64,000 nt of DNA from Olsenella sp. KGMB02461 (GCF_012584445.1 NZ_JABAHI010000008.1:1-64000); one strand, 5' to 3'; positions 1 through 8,292 are shown, numbered from the stretch's first letter. The notes: a model not told the origin generated them from the letters alone. A program made the numbers and translations.

Positions 1-62
1 GCCCCCGAGCGCCGATGGTACTGCCGGTTTAGCCGGTGGGAGAGCAGGACGTCGCCGACCCG
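1..62 (+). rRNA. rrf: 5S ribosomal RNA, 3' part only
   Basis: The left edge carries the conserved 3' half of bacterial 5S rRNA: the helix IV/V block reading CGCCGATGGTACTGC, then GCCGGTGGGAGAGCAGGACG and TCGCCG. The 5' half lies outside the window. A strong terminator follows, so this is the end of an rRNA operon or a lone 5S gene. The exact 3' end (about 60-64) cannot be fixed without the 5' strand of the terminal stem. Confidence 0.93.
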
Positions 63-78
63 CCCTAGGCGTCACTTC

Positions 79-114
79 AAAGCCCCGTTGTCACTTATGT
101 GGCAGCGGGGCTTT
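79..114 (+). terminator. Rho-independent terminator after 5S rRNA
   Basis: The arms AAAGCCCCG (79-87) and CGGGGCTTT (106-114) pair perfectly. The inner TTGTCAC and GTGGCAG extend the stem through G-U pairs. It ends the rRNA transcript and, read from the other strand, can also serve the convergent nucleoside hydrolase gene. Confidence 0.85.
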
Positions 115-138
115 CTGCGTTTGGGGGAAGAAGAGGGG

Positions 139-1146
139 TTAGTTGCATTGCAAGAGGCAGTGATTAATTGCATCAATGATAGTTAGCGCTGCCTTTTGAG
201 AATCCACTTCCAACGCAACTTGAAGGCTTTTATCGGTAAGAGCGACAGAAGAATCGGAGTCTTCAATGAGAGTCCTGGCTCGTTCAGGGCCATTGAGAAT
301 CACCGATACGGGTGCAATGGGGCCGTCAACGAGTTGAGGGTGATCGATGACGGCCACTGCCAGAGGATCGTGAAGAGCACAGCCATCCATAGTAGGGTTA
401 TTGCGCTGATAGGCATCGATATAGAAATCCGCCAGGATGGCTAAACGCCGGCCTGTTTGATTGAGCTGGCTCCAGCGGGAGGTTTGTTGACGCGTGAGAA
501 TGGTCTTCATGGTGACATCGAGGCCAATCACCTTGGGTACCTGTGTGCATTCGTGATGTTGGTTCCAGGTGGCGATCCAAGGACCCGAGAGCACTTGTGA
601 GGCGGCTTCAGGATCATTGATGATGTTCGATTCAGCATAGGGGGTGACGTTTCCAGGCGCCAGGAAGGATCCGCCCATGCATGAAATGGCGCCGGCATAG
701 GACAGGGCCTCGGGATCTTGGTCGAGGGCAAGTGCAAGGTTGGTGAGAGGGCCTGTGGCTACTATCGCAAGGCTGTGGCCAAGACTGCGGCAAAGGTGGT
801 TGATGGCTTTTGGGGCGCTGAGTTTCTCTGCAGGGCGAGGCGAGGGGAGAAGTGCAAGCTCGCCTAGGCCACGTGGGCCATGGATGGCTTTGACGGCAGG
901 CGGAGGTTCGAAGGGTGTGGGTGTTTCCCAGCCAAGCGGATAGCAAGCGCCGGGATAGACAGGGATGTCGTCGCGGCCCAAAAGATGCAAGACTGAGAGC
1001 GCATTGGACACGCTTTGGGTCTGAGAGACGTTGCCAAAGGTGGCGGTAACGCCTATAAGCTCCAGGTCAGGAGAGCCAAGGACATAACAAATGGCGAGGG
1101 CGTCATCGATGCCGGTATCTAAGTCCAAAAGAACTTTGGTGGCCAT
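139..1146 (-). CDS. Inosine/uridine-preferring nucleoside hydrolase
   Basis: This 335-residue protein splits the N-glycosidic bond of ribonucleosides to base plus ribose in purine/pyrimidine salvage. The family signature DxDxGxDD is intact near the N-terminus (Asp8, Asp10, Asp14, Asp15) and forms the Ca2+/ribose site. The conserved ATGPLTNLA block and a later CALHDPLAVA block with the last metal ligand are also present. Length is typical (310-340). There is no signal peptide, so it is cytosolic. The start is supported by an AGGAGG ribosome site just upstream on the minus strand. It is monocistronic and divergent from the dehydrogenase gene. Base specificity cannot be read from sequence alone. 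Confidence 0.92.
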   Translation of the reverse strand: MATKVLLDLDTGIDDALAICYVLGSPDLELIGVTATFGNVSQTQSVSNALSVLHLLGRDDIPVYPGACYPLGWETPTPFEPPPAVKAIHGPRGLGELALLPSPRPAEKLSAPKAINHLCRSLGHSLAIVATGPLTNLALALDQDPEALSYAGAISCMGGSFLAPGNVTPYAESNIINDPEAASQVLSGPWIATWNQHHECTQVPKVIGLDVTMKTILTRQQTSRWSQLNQTGRRLAILADFYIDAYQRNNPTMDGCALHDPLAVAVIDHPQLVDGPIAPVSVILNGPERARTLIEDSDSSVALTDKSLQVALEVDSQKAALTIIDAINHCLLQCN

Positions 1147-1249
1147 GGATCCTCCTGGAGTATGGGAGTTGGAACTCGTCTACCTGCAGGCATGCTACAA
1201 GAATCGAGCTGTTGCGAGGGACTCGCTGACTTTATTCTAGGGACTAGAG

Positions 1250-1278
1250 TTGCCTGAAACTTAAGGAGAGTCCATAAT
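1250..1278 (+). promoter_or_regulatory. Candidate sigma-70 promoter of the dehydrogenase gene
   Basis: TTGCCT (1250-1255), a 17-base spacer and CATAAT (1273-1278) lie about 90 bases before the chosen start at 1368. Spacing is ideal and each box has few mismatches to consensus. Not tested. Confidence 0.5.
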
Positions 1279-1367
1279 AGCGTTTCAGATTTTAAGTTCT
1301 GTTCAGGTAGTGCTGCCCTCTGGGGGAAGAGGAAGCAGCCATGCTGTGTAAGAAGAGAGGATTGGCT

Positions 1368-2168
1368 ATGGGTATTTTTGACGGTAAGACGGTGATCATC
1401 ACTGGTGGCGGCTTTGCGGGGTTGCGCGATGGTTCGGCAGGCTCCATTGGTTACGGTATCGCTACTGCCTTTGCAAAAGAGGGCGCGAATCTTGTGGTTA
1501 CCGGTCGCAACACTGCCAAGTTGGAAGAGGCCAAAAAGCGTCTCGAGGCCGACTATGGCGTGCGCGTCCTTTGGGTTCAGGCTGATGTGGAGGCTGGTAA
1601 AGACAACAAGGCCACCGTGCAAAACGTGGTCGATCAAACCGTGGCCGAGTTTGGCGGCATCGATGTGCTGGTGAACAATGCACAGGCTTCGGCATCGGGC
1701 GTAACGCTGGCAGATCACACGCCCGATCAGTTTGACCTCGCTATCTATTCTGGTCTCTATGCCACCTTCTATTACATGCAGGCCTGCTATCCCTACCTCA
1801 AGGAGTCCAAGGGCTCTGTCATCAACTTCGCCTCTGGTGCCGGCCTCTTTGGCAACTACGGCCAGGTAGCCTATGCCGCTGCTAAGGAAGGCATCCGCGG
1901 CATGAGCCGCGTGGCCGCTACTGAGTGGGGCCCCGATGGCGTGAACGTCAACGTGGTGTGCCCTCTGGCTTGGACGAAGGCGCTGGAGGACTTCCAAACT
2001 GCCTATCCCGACGCCTTCGAGGCCAATGTCCACATGCCTCCCATGGGCCACTACGGCAACGTTGAGACCGAGATCGGTCGCGTAGTGGTCCAGCTCGCAA
2101 GCCCGGACTTCAAGTTCATGACGGGCGAGACCCTGGTGCTTGAGGGTGGAATGGGCCAGCGTCCGTAG
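1368..2168 (+). CDS. Short-chain dehydrogenase/reductase (SDR)
   Basis: An NAD(P)H-dependent oxidoreductase of the SDR superfamily, 266 residues from the ATG at 1368, which has GAGAGG 8 bases upstream; an in-frame ATG at 1341 is less well placed. The NNA motif (residues 103-105) and the catalytic Ser156-Tyr169-xxx-Lys173 set are intact. The glycine-rich nucleotide loop is unusual: about nine extra residues separate the initial TGG from SIGYGIA, and the SI-YGIA end recalls enoyl-ACP reductases. The substrate cannot be inferred; hydroxysteroid or fatty-acyl substrates are possible for this family in gut actinobacteria. It stands alone with its own terminator. Confidence 0.88.
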   Translation: MGIFDGKTVIITGGGFAGLRDGSAGSIGYGIATAFAKEGANLVVTGRNTAKLEEAKKRLEADYGVRVLWVQADVEAGKDNKATVQNVVDQTVAEFGGIDVLVNNAQASASGVTLADHTPDQFDLAIYSGLYATFYYMQACYPYLKESKGSVINFASGAGLFGNYGQVAYAAAKEGIRGMSRVAATEWGPDGVNVNVVCPLAWTKALEDFQTAYPDAFEANVHMPPMGHYGNVETEIGRVVVQLASPDFKFMTGETLVLEGGMGQRP

Positions 2169-2199
2169 GGTAGACAAGCGTTTAGCTCGTTGAGTTCAA

Positions 2200-2235
2200 A
2201 GCCTGCTTCGCATATGCGGAGCAGGCTCTTTTTTT
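2200..2235 (+). terminator. Rho-independent terminator of the SDR gene
   Basis: AGCCTGCTTCGC and GCGGAGCAGGCT pair (one G-U) around the loop ATAT, followed by CTTTTTTT. A textbook intrinsic terminator 32 bases after the stop. Confidence 0.92.
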
Positions 2236-2618
2236 GAGATGCAGGATGTCAGTGGTGGACTTTGGTATTCCCTCGATCAATCCTAATCCAGGGCCTTGGC
2301 GGGACGTTCTGTTTTGGGTGGTATAAGAAGAACGCAAAATATGTTTACAAAGTGGCACAAAAATACTGAAGGTAGGTGCCATATTCTAAAGATATGCCTG
2401 GATTGCGCTTCAAAAAACCTCGTAATGCACCTAACGACTCCCTTAAGAGTTGGTGCTCAATAATCAAATACATAATGTACTCATGAGTTCGTTAAGACAT
2501 TCTTGATATAAATAATGAATGAACATATTAATTAATGAGCCATAAAGCCAATTTGTTTCAGACGGCATCTGAGGATATGAGCCGCTCTGATGGTGGGAGA
2601 TGAGACGAGAGGAAACTC
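2236..2618. promoter_or_regulatory. AT-rich upstream region of the pilus operon
   Basis: No plausible gene is seen in this roughly 380-base gap. It is much richer in A+T than the flanks, especially 2390-2550. It holds several TATAAT-like strings (for example around 2509-2515) but no clear -35/-10 pair. It is the only place for the pilus promoter and its low GC suggests a nucleoid-protein or phase-type control region; that is inference. Confidence 0.45.
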
Positions 2619-4634
2619 ATGAGAAGTCGCATAAAAACAGCGCTCTTCATCCTGGTCGCCGTTTGCATGCTGACTCTCGTTCTTCTCCCTTCCATGGTGT
2701 TGGCTGCTGAGGGCGACGCTGGAATGGTGGCGCCTCACCGCGCCAAGACCATACGGCGCAACAGCGATGGCACCTACAGGGTCACCCTGTCAATGACCGG
2801 CGACACGGCGCAATCCAGCCGCACTCAATCGGCAAACGTGGTCGTTCTGCAGGATGTGTCTACCTCGATGAACCAGCCAGTAGGTGGATACATCGAGATT
2901 GAAGGCGCTCCCGATTGGGAGTATGGGCATCCCAACTACTTTGGCCTTGTGAATGGAAGGTATGTTCAGCTTGCGAGGTTTAGCGGTGAAGCGGGTTATT
3001 GGATTGGCAGAACATGGCATAGGTACGGTGGTCGGATCTATGCCGAGAAGACCCGTCTTGACGTGGGAAAACAGGCTCTTATGGAGCTGGGCGACTACCT
3101 ATTAGGCGATTCGGCTCAGGCCAATGTGACTATGTCGCTCATTCCCTTTGGCACGCGCTCACAGGTTATAGGCACCTATTCAAAGGGTGATGCTGAAGCG
3201 TTCAAAAGCGCTGTGAGGAGCCTTAGTGCTCCGTTTGACAATGGCACCAATTGGGCCTATGCCCTCTGGCAAGCCAATCAGATTGCCAGAGCTTCTCCTG
3301 GCAAGCCTACCTATATCATCTTTCTCTCGGATGGCCAGCCTACCCTTAGAGGCGGATGGAACGGCACTGCTATCCAGGGATCGGGCAACAGCGATCCCAA
3401 TGGAGCCAATCTGAATGCTGCCTTGGGACAGCTCACGGCTCAAAGCCGAGCTCCAGACCTCAAAGCCGTGTTTTCTGTCTACACCGCGCACGAAGCGAGA
3501 GGCTCTATGGACAGCTTCGCCAGTCGCACCGATCTTCCTTCCAATCACGCCTATGACGGCACTGACCTTGAGGATCTCAAAGGCGCGCTCCGCGAGATCT
3601 CACGGGCCATCACCGGGTCTGTCGCCTATGCCAATGTGTCCCTCAACGATGGGCTGTCTGAGAATGTCGAATATGTGGGAAACGTCTCCTGCTCCTATGC
3701 TGATCCAAACGGCCAGGTCGCCTCATGGGATGCGGCTACTGATAGATTCGAATATGACCCTGCCACCAAACGTGCGAGCTGGTCGCTTGTGAAAGGCGCC
3801 GACAGGCTTCCGATCTCAGATTCTGAGTACAACAGCGCTGTGGGGGTGCCAAAGGGATATACCTACTCCGTGAGCTTCGATGTGAAGCTCAGTGACGCGG
3901 CCCGTAAAAAAGCTGCCGAGAATGGCTCTGTCGACCTGCCAACTAATACTGAGGGGACCGGCGACGATGGTTCCTATGTGCAATACGACGTCGTCAACAC
4001 CATTGACGGCCAGACCACTACCACGGTAGAGGGCGCGCGTGCTGGATATCCCACACCCAGCGTACCGGTGTCGCGCCTCGTGCTAGGCAAAACAGTCACT
4101 GGCAACCTCTCCGATACGGACCAGCGCTATGACTTCACTGCCACGTTCCCGGCCGGTAGGTACTACCTTAGCCGCAGCGGTAGCAGCTCCAGCGGCGTCG
4201 TCCCTGCAGAGGGGCCAGTCGACCTTGCAGGCGGAACGTACAGCTTCACCCTTAGCCACGGAGAGACCCTCGCAATTGGCGGCCTTGTATCAGGTGATCA
4301 AGTAAAAATCGCTGAAAGTCGACCTGACGTCGCAGGAAGCACCACTACCGCCACGCTCAATGGAGGTCAGCTAGAGCTTCAGCAGGTCGCTGACTCAGAG
4401 GGCAAGAACCTGACTCTCACCGGCTCTGCCACATTCCCCCGCGGGCAAGTCAATGGTTCAGGCATTGAAACCACCATCGAGCAAAACGTCCAATTCACCA
4501 ACGACGCGACTGCGGCACCTCCGACCGGCATAGACACCTCGAGCAGGGCTCTTTATGCAGCGCTTTTGGGCCTAGGGTTGGTTGCAGCTGCTGCCTTTGG
4601 AATCAAGCTCAGGATTTGTGGCAAGGAGGTGTGA
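2619..4634 (+). CDS. Pilus tip adhesin with von Willebrand factor A domain
   Basis: A 671-residue secreted, sortase-anchored surface protein, first gene of the pilus operon. Residues 1-30 form a Sec signal peptide ending LAA. Residues about 70-335 are a vWA domain with a metal-ion-dependent adhesion site: Asp79-x-Ser81-x-Ser83, a later Thr in GTNWAYAL and Asp in LSDGQPT. Beta-rich prealbumin-like domains follow. The C-terminus has a sorting signal: APPTG in place of LPxTG, a hydrophobic helix and a short basic tail (KLRICGK). GAGAGGA lies upstream of the start. By position and domain it corresponds to the tip adhesins of Gram-positive pili; ligand unknown. Confidence 0.88.
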   Translation: MRSRIKTALFILVAVCMLTLVLLPSMVLAAEGDAGMVAPHRAKTIRRNSDGTYRVTLSMTGDTAQSSRTQSANVVVLQDVSTSMNQPVGGYIEIEGAPDWEYGHPNYFGLVNGRYVQLARFSGEAGYWIGRTWHRYGGRIYAEKTRLDVGKQALMELGDYLLGDSAQANVTMSLIPFGTRSQVIGTYSKGDAEAFKSAVRSLSAPFDNGTNWAYALWQANQIARASPGKPTYIIFLSDGQPTLRGGWNGTAIQGSGNSDPNGANLNAALGQLTAQSRAPDLKAVFSVYTAHEARGSMDSFASRTDLPSNHAYDGTDLEDLKGALREISRAITGSVAYANVSLNDGLSENVEYVGNVSCSYADPNGQVASWDAATDRFEYDPATKRASWSLVKGADRLPISDSEYNSAVGVPKGYTYSVSFDVKLSDAARKKAAENGSVDLPTNTEGTGDDGSYVQYDVVNTIDGQTTTTVEGARAGYPTPSVPVSRLVLGKTVTGNLSDTDQRYDFTATFPAGRYYLSRSGSSSSGVVPAEGPVDLAGGTYSFTLSHGETLAIGGLVSGDQVKIAESRPDVAGSTTTATLNGGQLELQQVADSEGKNLTLTGSATFPRGQVNGSGIETTIEQNVQFTNDATAAPPTGIDTSSRALYAALLGLGLVAAAAFGIKLRICGKEV

Positions 4635-4641
4635 GGCATCG

Positions 4642-4911
4642 ATGCCCAAAGCAGGCGTTTCCTTGGCGAGCGCTCAAAGCCCAGACCAATCCGGATCCCT
4701 GGGCGCCATAGCCGAGAAGCTCTCGACCATGCGGTTCAAGAGGGCGATCTGGGGAGTGGACGAACGGGACGTCATCCACAAGATCCAGCGCATCGACGAG
4801 ATGTATCGAGAGCTGTACCAAGCGCAGGAGCTTCGCTACCAGACGCTACTGGAAGACCGAGAGCAAGAGATCAGGCGACTGGCAAAAAGCATCGCTCGCT
4901 CCCACCGCTAG
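4642..4911 (+). CDS. Small DivIVA-like helical protein in pilus operon
   Basis: An 89-residue cytosolic protein with no signal peptide or membrane segment. AAGGAGGT sits 11 bases before the ATG, so the start is well supported. After a low-complexity N-terminus, the segment from Met31 carries FKRAIWGVDERDVIHKI, which resembles the DivIVA/GpsB N-terminal pattern (F-x-x-x-x-x-G-x-D-E-x-D-V), followed by a charged coiled-coil helix rich in Arg, Glu and Gln. Only 7 bases separate it from the pilin gene and 5 from the next gene. A role in placing the pilus machinery at curved or septal membrane is a guess from fold resemblance and position. Confidence 0.72.
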   Translation: MPKAGVSLASAQSPDQSGSLGAIAEKLSTMRFKRAIWGVDERDVIHKIQRIDEMYRELYQAQELRYQTLLEDREQEIRRLAKSIARSHR

Positions 4912-4916
4912 CCCAT

Positions 4917-5489
4917 GTGGGATCAGTGCTGTCCGGTGATGCTGTCTCTGGCACCAAGGAGCCTACAGAGACAGCCATTGAGCTCCTGCAAGAGCGAGCC
5001 TGCACTCGCCATCTTGCGAAGGGGGCGATAGGGAAGGCTGTGGCGCTCACGGCGTCTCTCATCGTGCTCTTCTCATACGTGCTTGGCATCACTGTGGTGC
5101 GAGGCGATGGAATGAGGCCTGTGGCAAATGACGGGGACGTGGCGCTGATCTACCGCTTGAGCCAGCAGTATCAACCCGGCGATGTTGTGGTCTACGACCA
5201 CGACGGCATGAGCTATATGGGCCGGGTTGTTGCCGGCGTGGGCACTTCCCTGGAGGTGACAAATGACGGCGAACTCAAGCTCAACGGCAATGTGCAGGAC
5301 AGGCTTTACGGCCAGCCAACCATGCCGGCTTTAGACGGACCTGCATATCCCTTGGTTTTGGGAGCCCACAAGCTCTTCATAGTGGGCGAGAACCGCGAAG
5401 GCTCCCGCGACAGTCGCGAGTTTGGCCCCATCGATGTCGACGATGTCCAAGGCAAGGTAATCACCTTGATGAGGAGCCGTGGACTATAG
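4917..5489 (+). CDS. SipA-like signal peptidase homologue, catalytically inactive
   Basis: A 190-residue membrane protein of the type I signal peptidase (S26) fold, starting at GTG. One transmembrane segment covers about residues 40-60, followed by an extracellular beta domain with the box E block GENREGSRDSREFG. The two catalytic residues are both replaced: the Ser of the GxSMxP box is Gly65 (GDGMRP), and the Lys of the KRV box is Gly102 (MGRVV). In Streptococcus pyogenes the pilus protein SipA likewise lacks the catalytic dyad and is needed for pilus polymerisation rather than as a peptidase. The same place before the backbone pilin supports an assembly-factor role here. The fold call is firm, the function inferred. 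Confidence 0.87.
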   Translation: MGSVLSGDAVSGTKEPTETAIELLQERACTRHLAKGAIGKAVALTASLIVLFSYVLGITVVRGDGMRPVANDGDVALIYRLSQQYQPGDVVVYDHDGMSYMGRVVAGVGTSLEVTNDGELKLNGNVQDRLYGQPTMPALDGPAYPLVLGAHKLFIVGENREGSRDSREFGPIDVDDVQGKVITLMRSRGL

Positions 5490-5579
5490 GCCGCTTAAGC
5501 GGTCAACGGCGCAAGCCGCATCAATAGGGAAAGGTGGTGCCTTGCGGCTATCACCCTGAGGCTTTTAAGGAGGCCCTTC

Positions 5580-6704
5580 ATGAAGTTCGACCCAAAGAAA
5601 AAGATCGTTGCGATGGCTATGAGCGTCGCTTTGATGGCTGGTCCTATCACGCCGGCGTTGGCTGCCACGTTCGCACCCCCTAGCGGGGGAGGTACCAATC
5701 CCGCTAATAATCCCTTGATTTCAAAGACCTGGAATCCGGCGCCTCAAATGTCTCACCGTCTGAGTAGTGTCACCTTCAATGTGGGCGCGGCGACCTATAC
5801 TGCTCCCGGTAACTCCACCACCTCACCTTCTGCAGGTGCAGTCACCGATGAGAGCGGCAACCCCTTTACGGGAAAGACCGTCACCATGGATTATGTGGCT
5901 GGCACTGATTGGGGCACCAAGACAGCTCAAGAGGTCTTTGGAGACCTGAACTTCTCGCGTCCCGGAACCTATGACTTTGTCGTGACCGAGAACGGCACAG
6001 ATAACAAGCTTGTGGATTACAACGTGAACAACAGCTCCTATGTGGTTCGCGTGACTGCTGTGTGGTCCGATGAAGCCCGCAGCAGCGTCAATGTGATTGG
6101 TGCGACGGTTCATGAGAACAACGGTGGGAATGCGGGCAACAAGATTGCCGACCCCGACAACCGCGGCGGCATGTTTGTGAACCGCGCGCTTGATGACGCT
6201 TCCCTTACGGTCACAAAGCAAGTAGCCGGCAATCAGGCTGACGAGAACGAGCAGTTCCCCTTCACCGTAGCCCTCTCCAATCTGGAGCCTAATGCCACCT
6301 ATACCTACACCGATGCCGACGGCGCTTCTCAAACGGCCACCTCAGACGCCAACGGCAACCTTTCGGTTTCGGCCAGCCTCAAGCATGGTCAGAGCATTGC
6401 TTTCACCGACCTCAGCGCGGGGGCCGCTTACTCCATCACCGAAGGCGGCGTGGATCTTGGGAATATCTCGGCAGATACGAGGGTCAATGGCTATGCCCCT
6501 TCGATTGCGGGTGCCGACTGGGATCTGTCTGAGGCAGGAACCAAGAACGATTCTGTAACCGTAACCAACACCAAGAGCACTGCCACGGTCACCGGTCTTA
6601 TGGTCACTTATCTTCCTTACATCGGCGGTCTCGCCGCTGCAGGTGTCGGGGCTGGCGCGTTGGTGATTTCCCGCCGTCGCAACAAGGCCCACGACCAGTT
6701 CTAG
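5580..6704 (+). CDS. Major pilin, Spy0128/FctA-type with isopeptide bonds
   Basis: A 374-residue backbone pilin. Signal peptide 1-29, two tandem immunoglobulin-like domains, a sorting region and a basic tail (SRRRNK). Each domain shows a complete intramolecular isopeptide triad by pattern: Lys49, Glu137 and Asn201 in domain 1; Lys213, Glu288 and Asn330 in domain 2, matching the layout known for S. pyogenes Spy0128. The sorting signal is atypical: TVTGL at 336-340 before a hydrophobic segment with the YxPYIG pattern seen in FctA-like proteins, so the local sortase must accept a non-LPxTG motif. AAGGAGG precedes the ATG. Sortase gene follows after 16 bases. Confidence 0.9.
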   Translation: MKFDPKKKIVAMAMSVALMAGPITPALAATFAPPSGGGTNPANNPLISKTWNPAPQMSHRLSSVTFNVGAATYTAPGNSTTSPSAGAVTDESGNPFTGKTVTMDYVAGTDWGTKTAQEVFGDLNFSRPGTYDFVVTENGTDNKLVDYNVNNSSYVVRVTAVWSDEARSSVNVIGATVHENNGGNAGNKIADPDNRGGMFVNRALDDASLTVTKQVAGNQADENEQFPFTVALSNLEPNATYTYTDADGASQTATSDANGNLSVSASLKHGQSIAFTDLSAGAAYSITEGGVDLGNISADTRVNGYAPSIAGADWDLSEAGTKNDSVTVTNTKSTATVTGLMVTYLPYIGGLAAAGVGAGALVISRRRNKAHDQF

Positions 6705-6720
6705 GACAGGGTGCTGGATT

Positions 6721-7476
6721 ATGGCCTTGGGCGCCGCAGCTAGAGCAGCACACGCAGCGGATCGCACCGTAAACGCAGTAAGTGGGCTCGTCATAGTGTG
6801 TGTGCTGCTCTTCTCGGGCTACCAGCTTTGGGATGCCTGGCGCATACAACATGGCCCCGATGAGGTGAGCGCTCGGCTTGCGCAGTATAAAGGCCCTGGC
6901 GGCCCTAGCTTTCGCGAGCTTCTTGCGCTCAACCCTGATGTGGTTGGATGGCTCAAGCTAGAGGGCACAAGGATCGATTCGCCGGTAGTCCAAGGCAAGG
7001 ATGATTCGCAGTATTTGTCGGCAGACGTCTTTGGCCAGTACTCGCCGGCGGGAAGCCTGTTTCTCGCCAAAGGCTGTGCGTCCGACTTTTCCCATCAGTA
7101 CAACGTGATTATGGGACACCACATGACTGAGGGAAAGATGTTTGGCGATCTCGACCTCTATCGCGAGGAAGGCTTCATGGACGCCCATCACACAGGCACG
7201 CTCTGGCTCCCGCACAAAACCCTGAGTCTGGAGGTTGTGGCGGTGCTGTCTGCAGATGCCTACGACAGCGCTCTTTACCGACTTCCGTTGCCGGTCAATG
7301 GGTTCGATTTGGCGAGGAGGCGCATAGACGAGCTGTCTCTTCACCGCCAAGGGCAGCCTGTGGGCGCCGACGATAGGCTGGTTGCGCTCTCCACCTGCGC
7401 GAGCGGATCTGCAAATGAACGGACGGTCGTGATTTGTCGGGTCTCCGGCGAATCTGCGGCTGGAGATACTACCTAA
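6721..7476 (+). CDS. Class B-type pilin sortase
   Basis: A 251-residue membrane-bound transpeptidase that would link pilin subunits. It has an N-terminal membrane anchor (about residues 17-36) and the sortase core with His133 (in GHHM), Cys226 (in LSTCAS) and Arg234 (in ERTVVICR), all at the expected places. The FRELLALNPDVVGWLKL helix-strand block is typical of class B sortases, the class used by the FCT-type pili of group A Streptococcus. It lies between backbone and minor pilin genes, so it is the likely polymerase of this pilus. No other sortase is present in the window, so wall attachment may use one elsewhere. Confidence 0.92.
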   Translation: MALGAAARAAHAADRTVNAVSGLVIVCVLLFSGYQLWDAWRIQHGPDEVSARLAQYKGPGGPSFRELLALNPDVVGWLKLEGTRIDSPVVQGKDDSQYLSADVFGQYSPAGSLFLAKGCASDFSHQYNVIMGHHMTEGKMFGDLDLYREEGFMDAHHTGTLWLPHKTLSLEVVAVLSADAYDSALYRLPLPVNGFDLARRRIDELSLHRQGQPVGADDRLVALSTCASGSANERTVVICRVSGESAAGDTT

Positions 7477-7487
7477 AGGAAACTGCT

Positions 7488-8132
7488 ATGACAGTGCTCG
7501 GAACGTCGACGGGCCAAGCTCGTTGCCGATTGCGCATAGCCGCGGCTTTCGTGGCGACCGTTTGCGTCGTGGCGCTATTGGCCTTGCCTTATGAGGCCAA
7601 GGCGGCCTCCGGCGACGTTGCTGTGGCTGTTCCTATAGAGGTGAGCTGCCCGTCCTCTGTGAAGGACCCGCCACAGTTCACTTTTGAAATGACGCCCTTG
7701 GAGGGGGCCCCGGAGGTCTCGCCCCTGGACGTATCATGCGGCGAGGGCAAAGGGTCGGGTGCATTCTCCGCTCACTTCAATGCATCTGGTACCTACCGAT
7801 ATAAGCTGCGTCAGACCGGCGTCGCTCCAAGCCGGTGGACTTTTGACAATGCTCAGTGGGATGTGCTGATCCAGGTTTTGCGCGCCGATGACGGCTCAAT
7901 CGCCTCCAATGTGGTGATCACCCCTGATGGGGGAGGCGCGAAGTATCCCGCAGCGGCTTTTTCCAATGGCTACGCCGAATCGGCCAAGCCTGCGAGCGAG
8001 GATCCCTCTCCAAAGAAGCAAGCTCAAGGCGGTCTGCCTAGGTTGGGCGATAGAGAGGCATTGTGGATCTTAGCGCTCATTGTCGCGGGCGGCGCCGGTG
8101 CCGTTTCGTGGAGGATCGCTGCCCGCTCGTAG
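7488..8132 (+). CDS. FctB-like minor (basal) pilin
   Basis: A 214-residue secreted protein and the last gene of the pilus operon. The ATG at 7488 has AAAGGA 7 bases upstream and lies 12 bases after the sortase stop. Signal peptide to about residue 38 (ends AKA), then one FctA-type beta domain whose Glu position is Gln (YKLRQ) and whose Lys is not apparent, so an internal isopeptide bond is unlikely. A Pro/Lys/Gln linker, an LPRLG sorting-like motif, a hydrophobic helix and a short Arg tail follow. Size and position match FctB, the basal wall-anchoring pilin of streptococcal FCT islands. Confidence 0.83.
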   Translation: MTVLGTSTGQARCRLRIAAAFVATVCVVALLALPYEAKAASGDVAVAVPIEVSCPSSVKDPPQFTFEMTPLEGAPEVSPLDVSCGEGKGSGAFSAHFNASGTYRYKLRQTGVAPSRWTFDNAQWDVLIQVLRADDGSIASNVVITPDGGGAKYPAAAFSNGYAESAKPASEDPSPKKQAQGGLPRLGDREALWILALIVAGGAGAVSWRIAARS

Positions 8133-8178
8133 AGAGGCGGCGTCTCCTTACAAAGGACAGGCAAGGTGCGCGCATGAC

Positions 8179-8211
8179 AAGAGCCAGCCCCTCTAAGGGA
8201 AGCTGGCTCTT
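8179..8211 (+). terminator. Hairpin at the end of the pilus operon
   Basis: AAGAGCCAGC (8179-8188) pairs with GCTGGCTCTT (8202-8211). There is no long T run after it, so termination efficiency is uncertain, but it is the only strong hairpin after the last pilin gene. Confidence 0.6.
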
Positions 8212-8292
8212 ATGCGGCAGGTTTACTAAGTGGCAATGCCTAAGGCTTGCCGTGGGCGGACTCAATCTCACAGCTTGATGCGGCACGACTCG

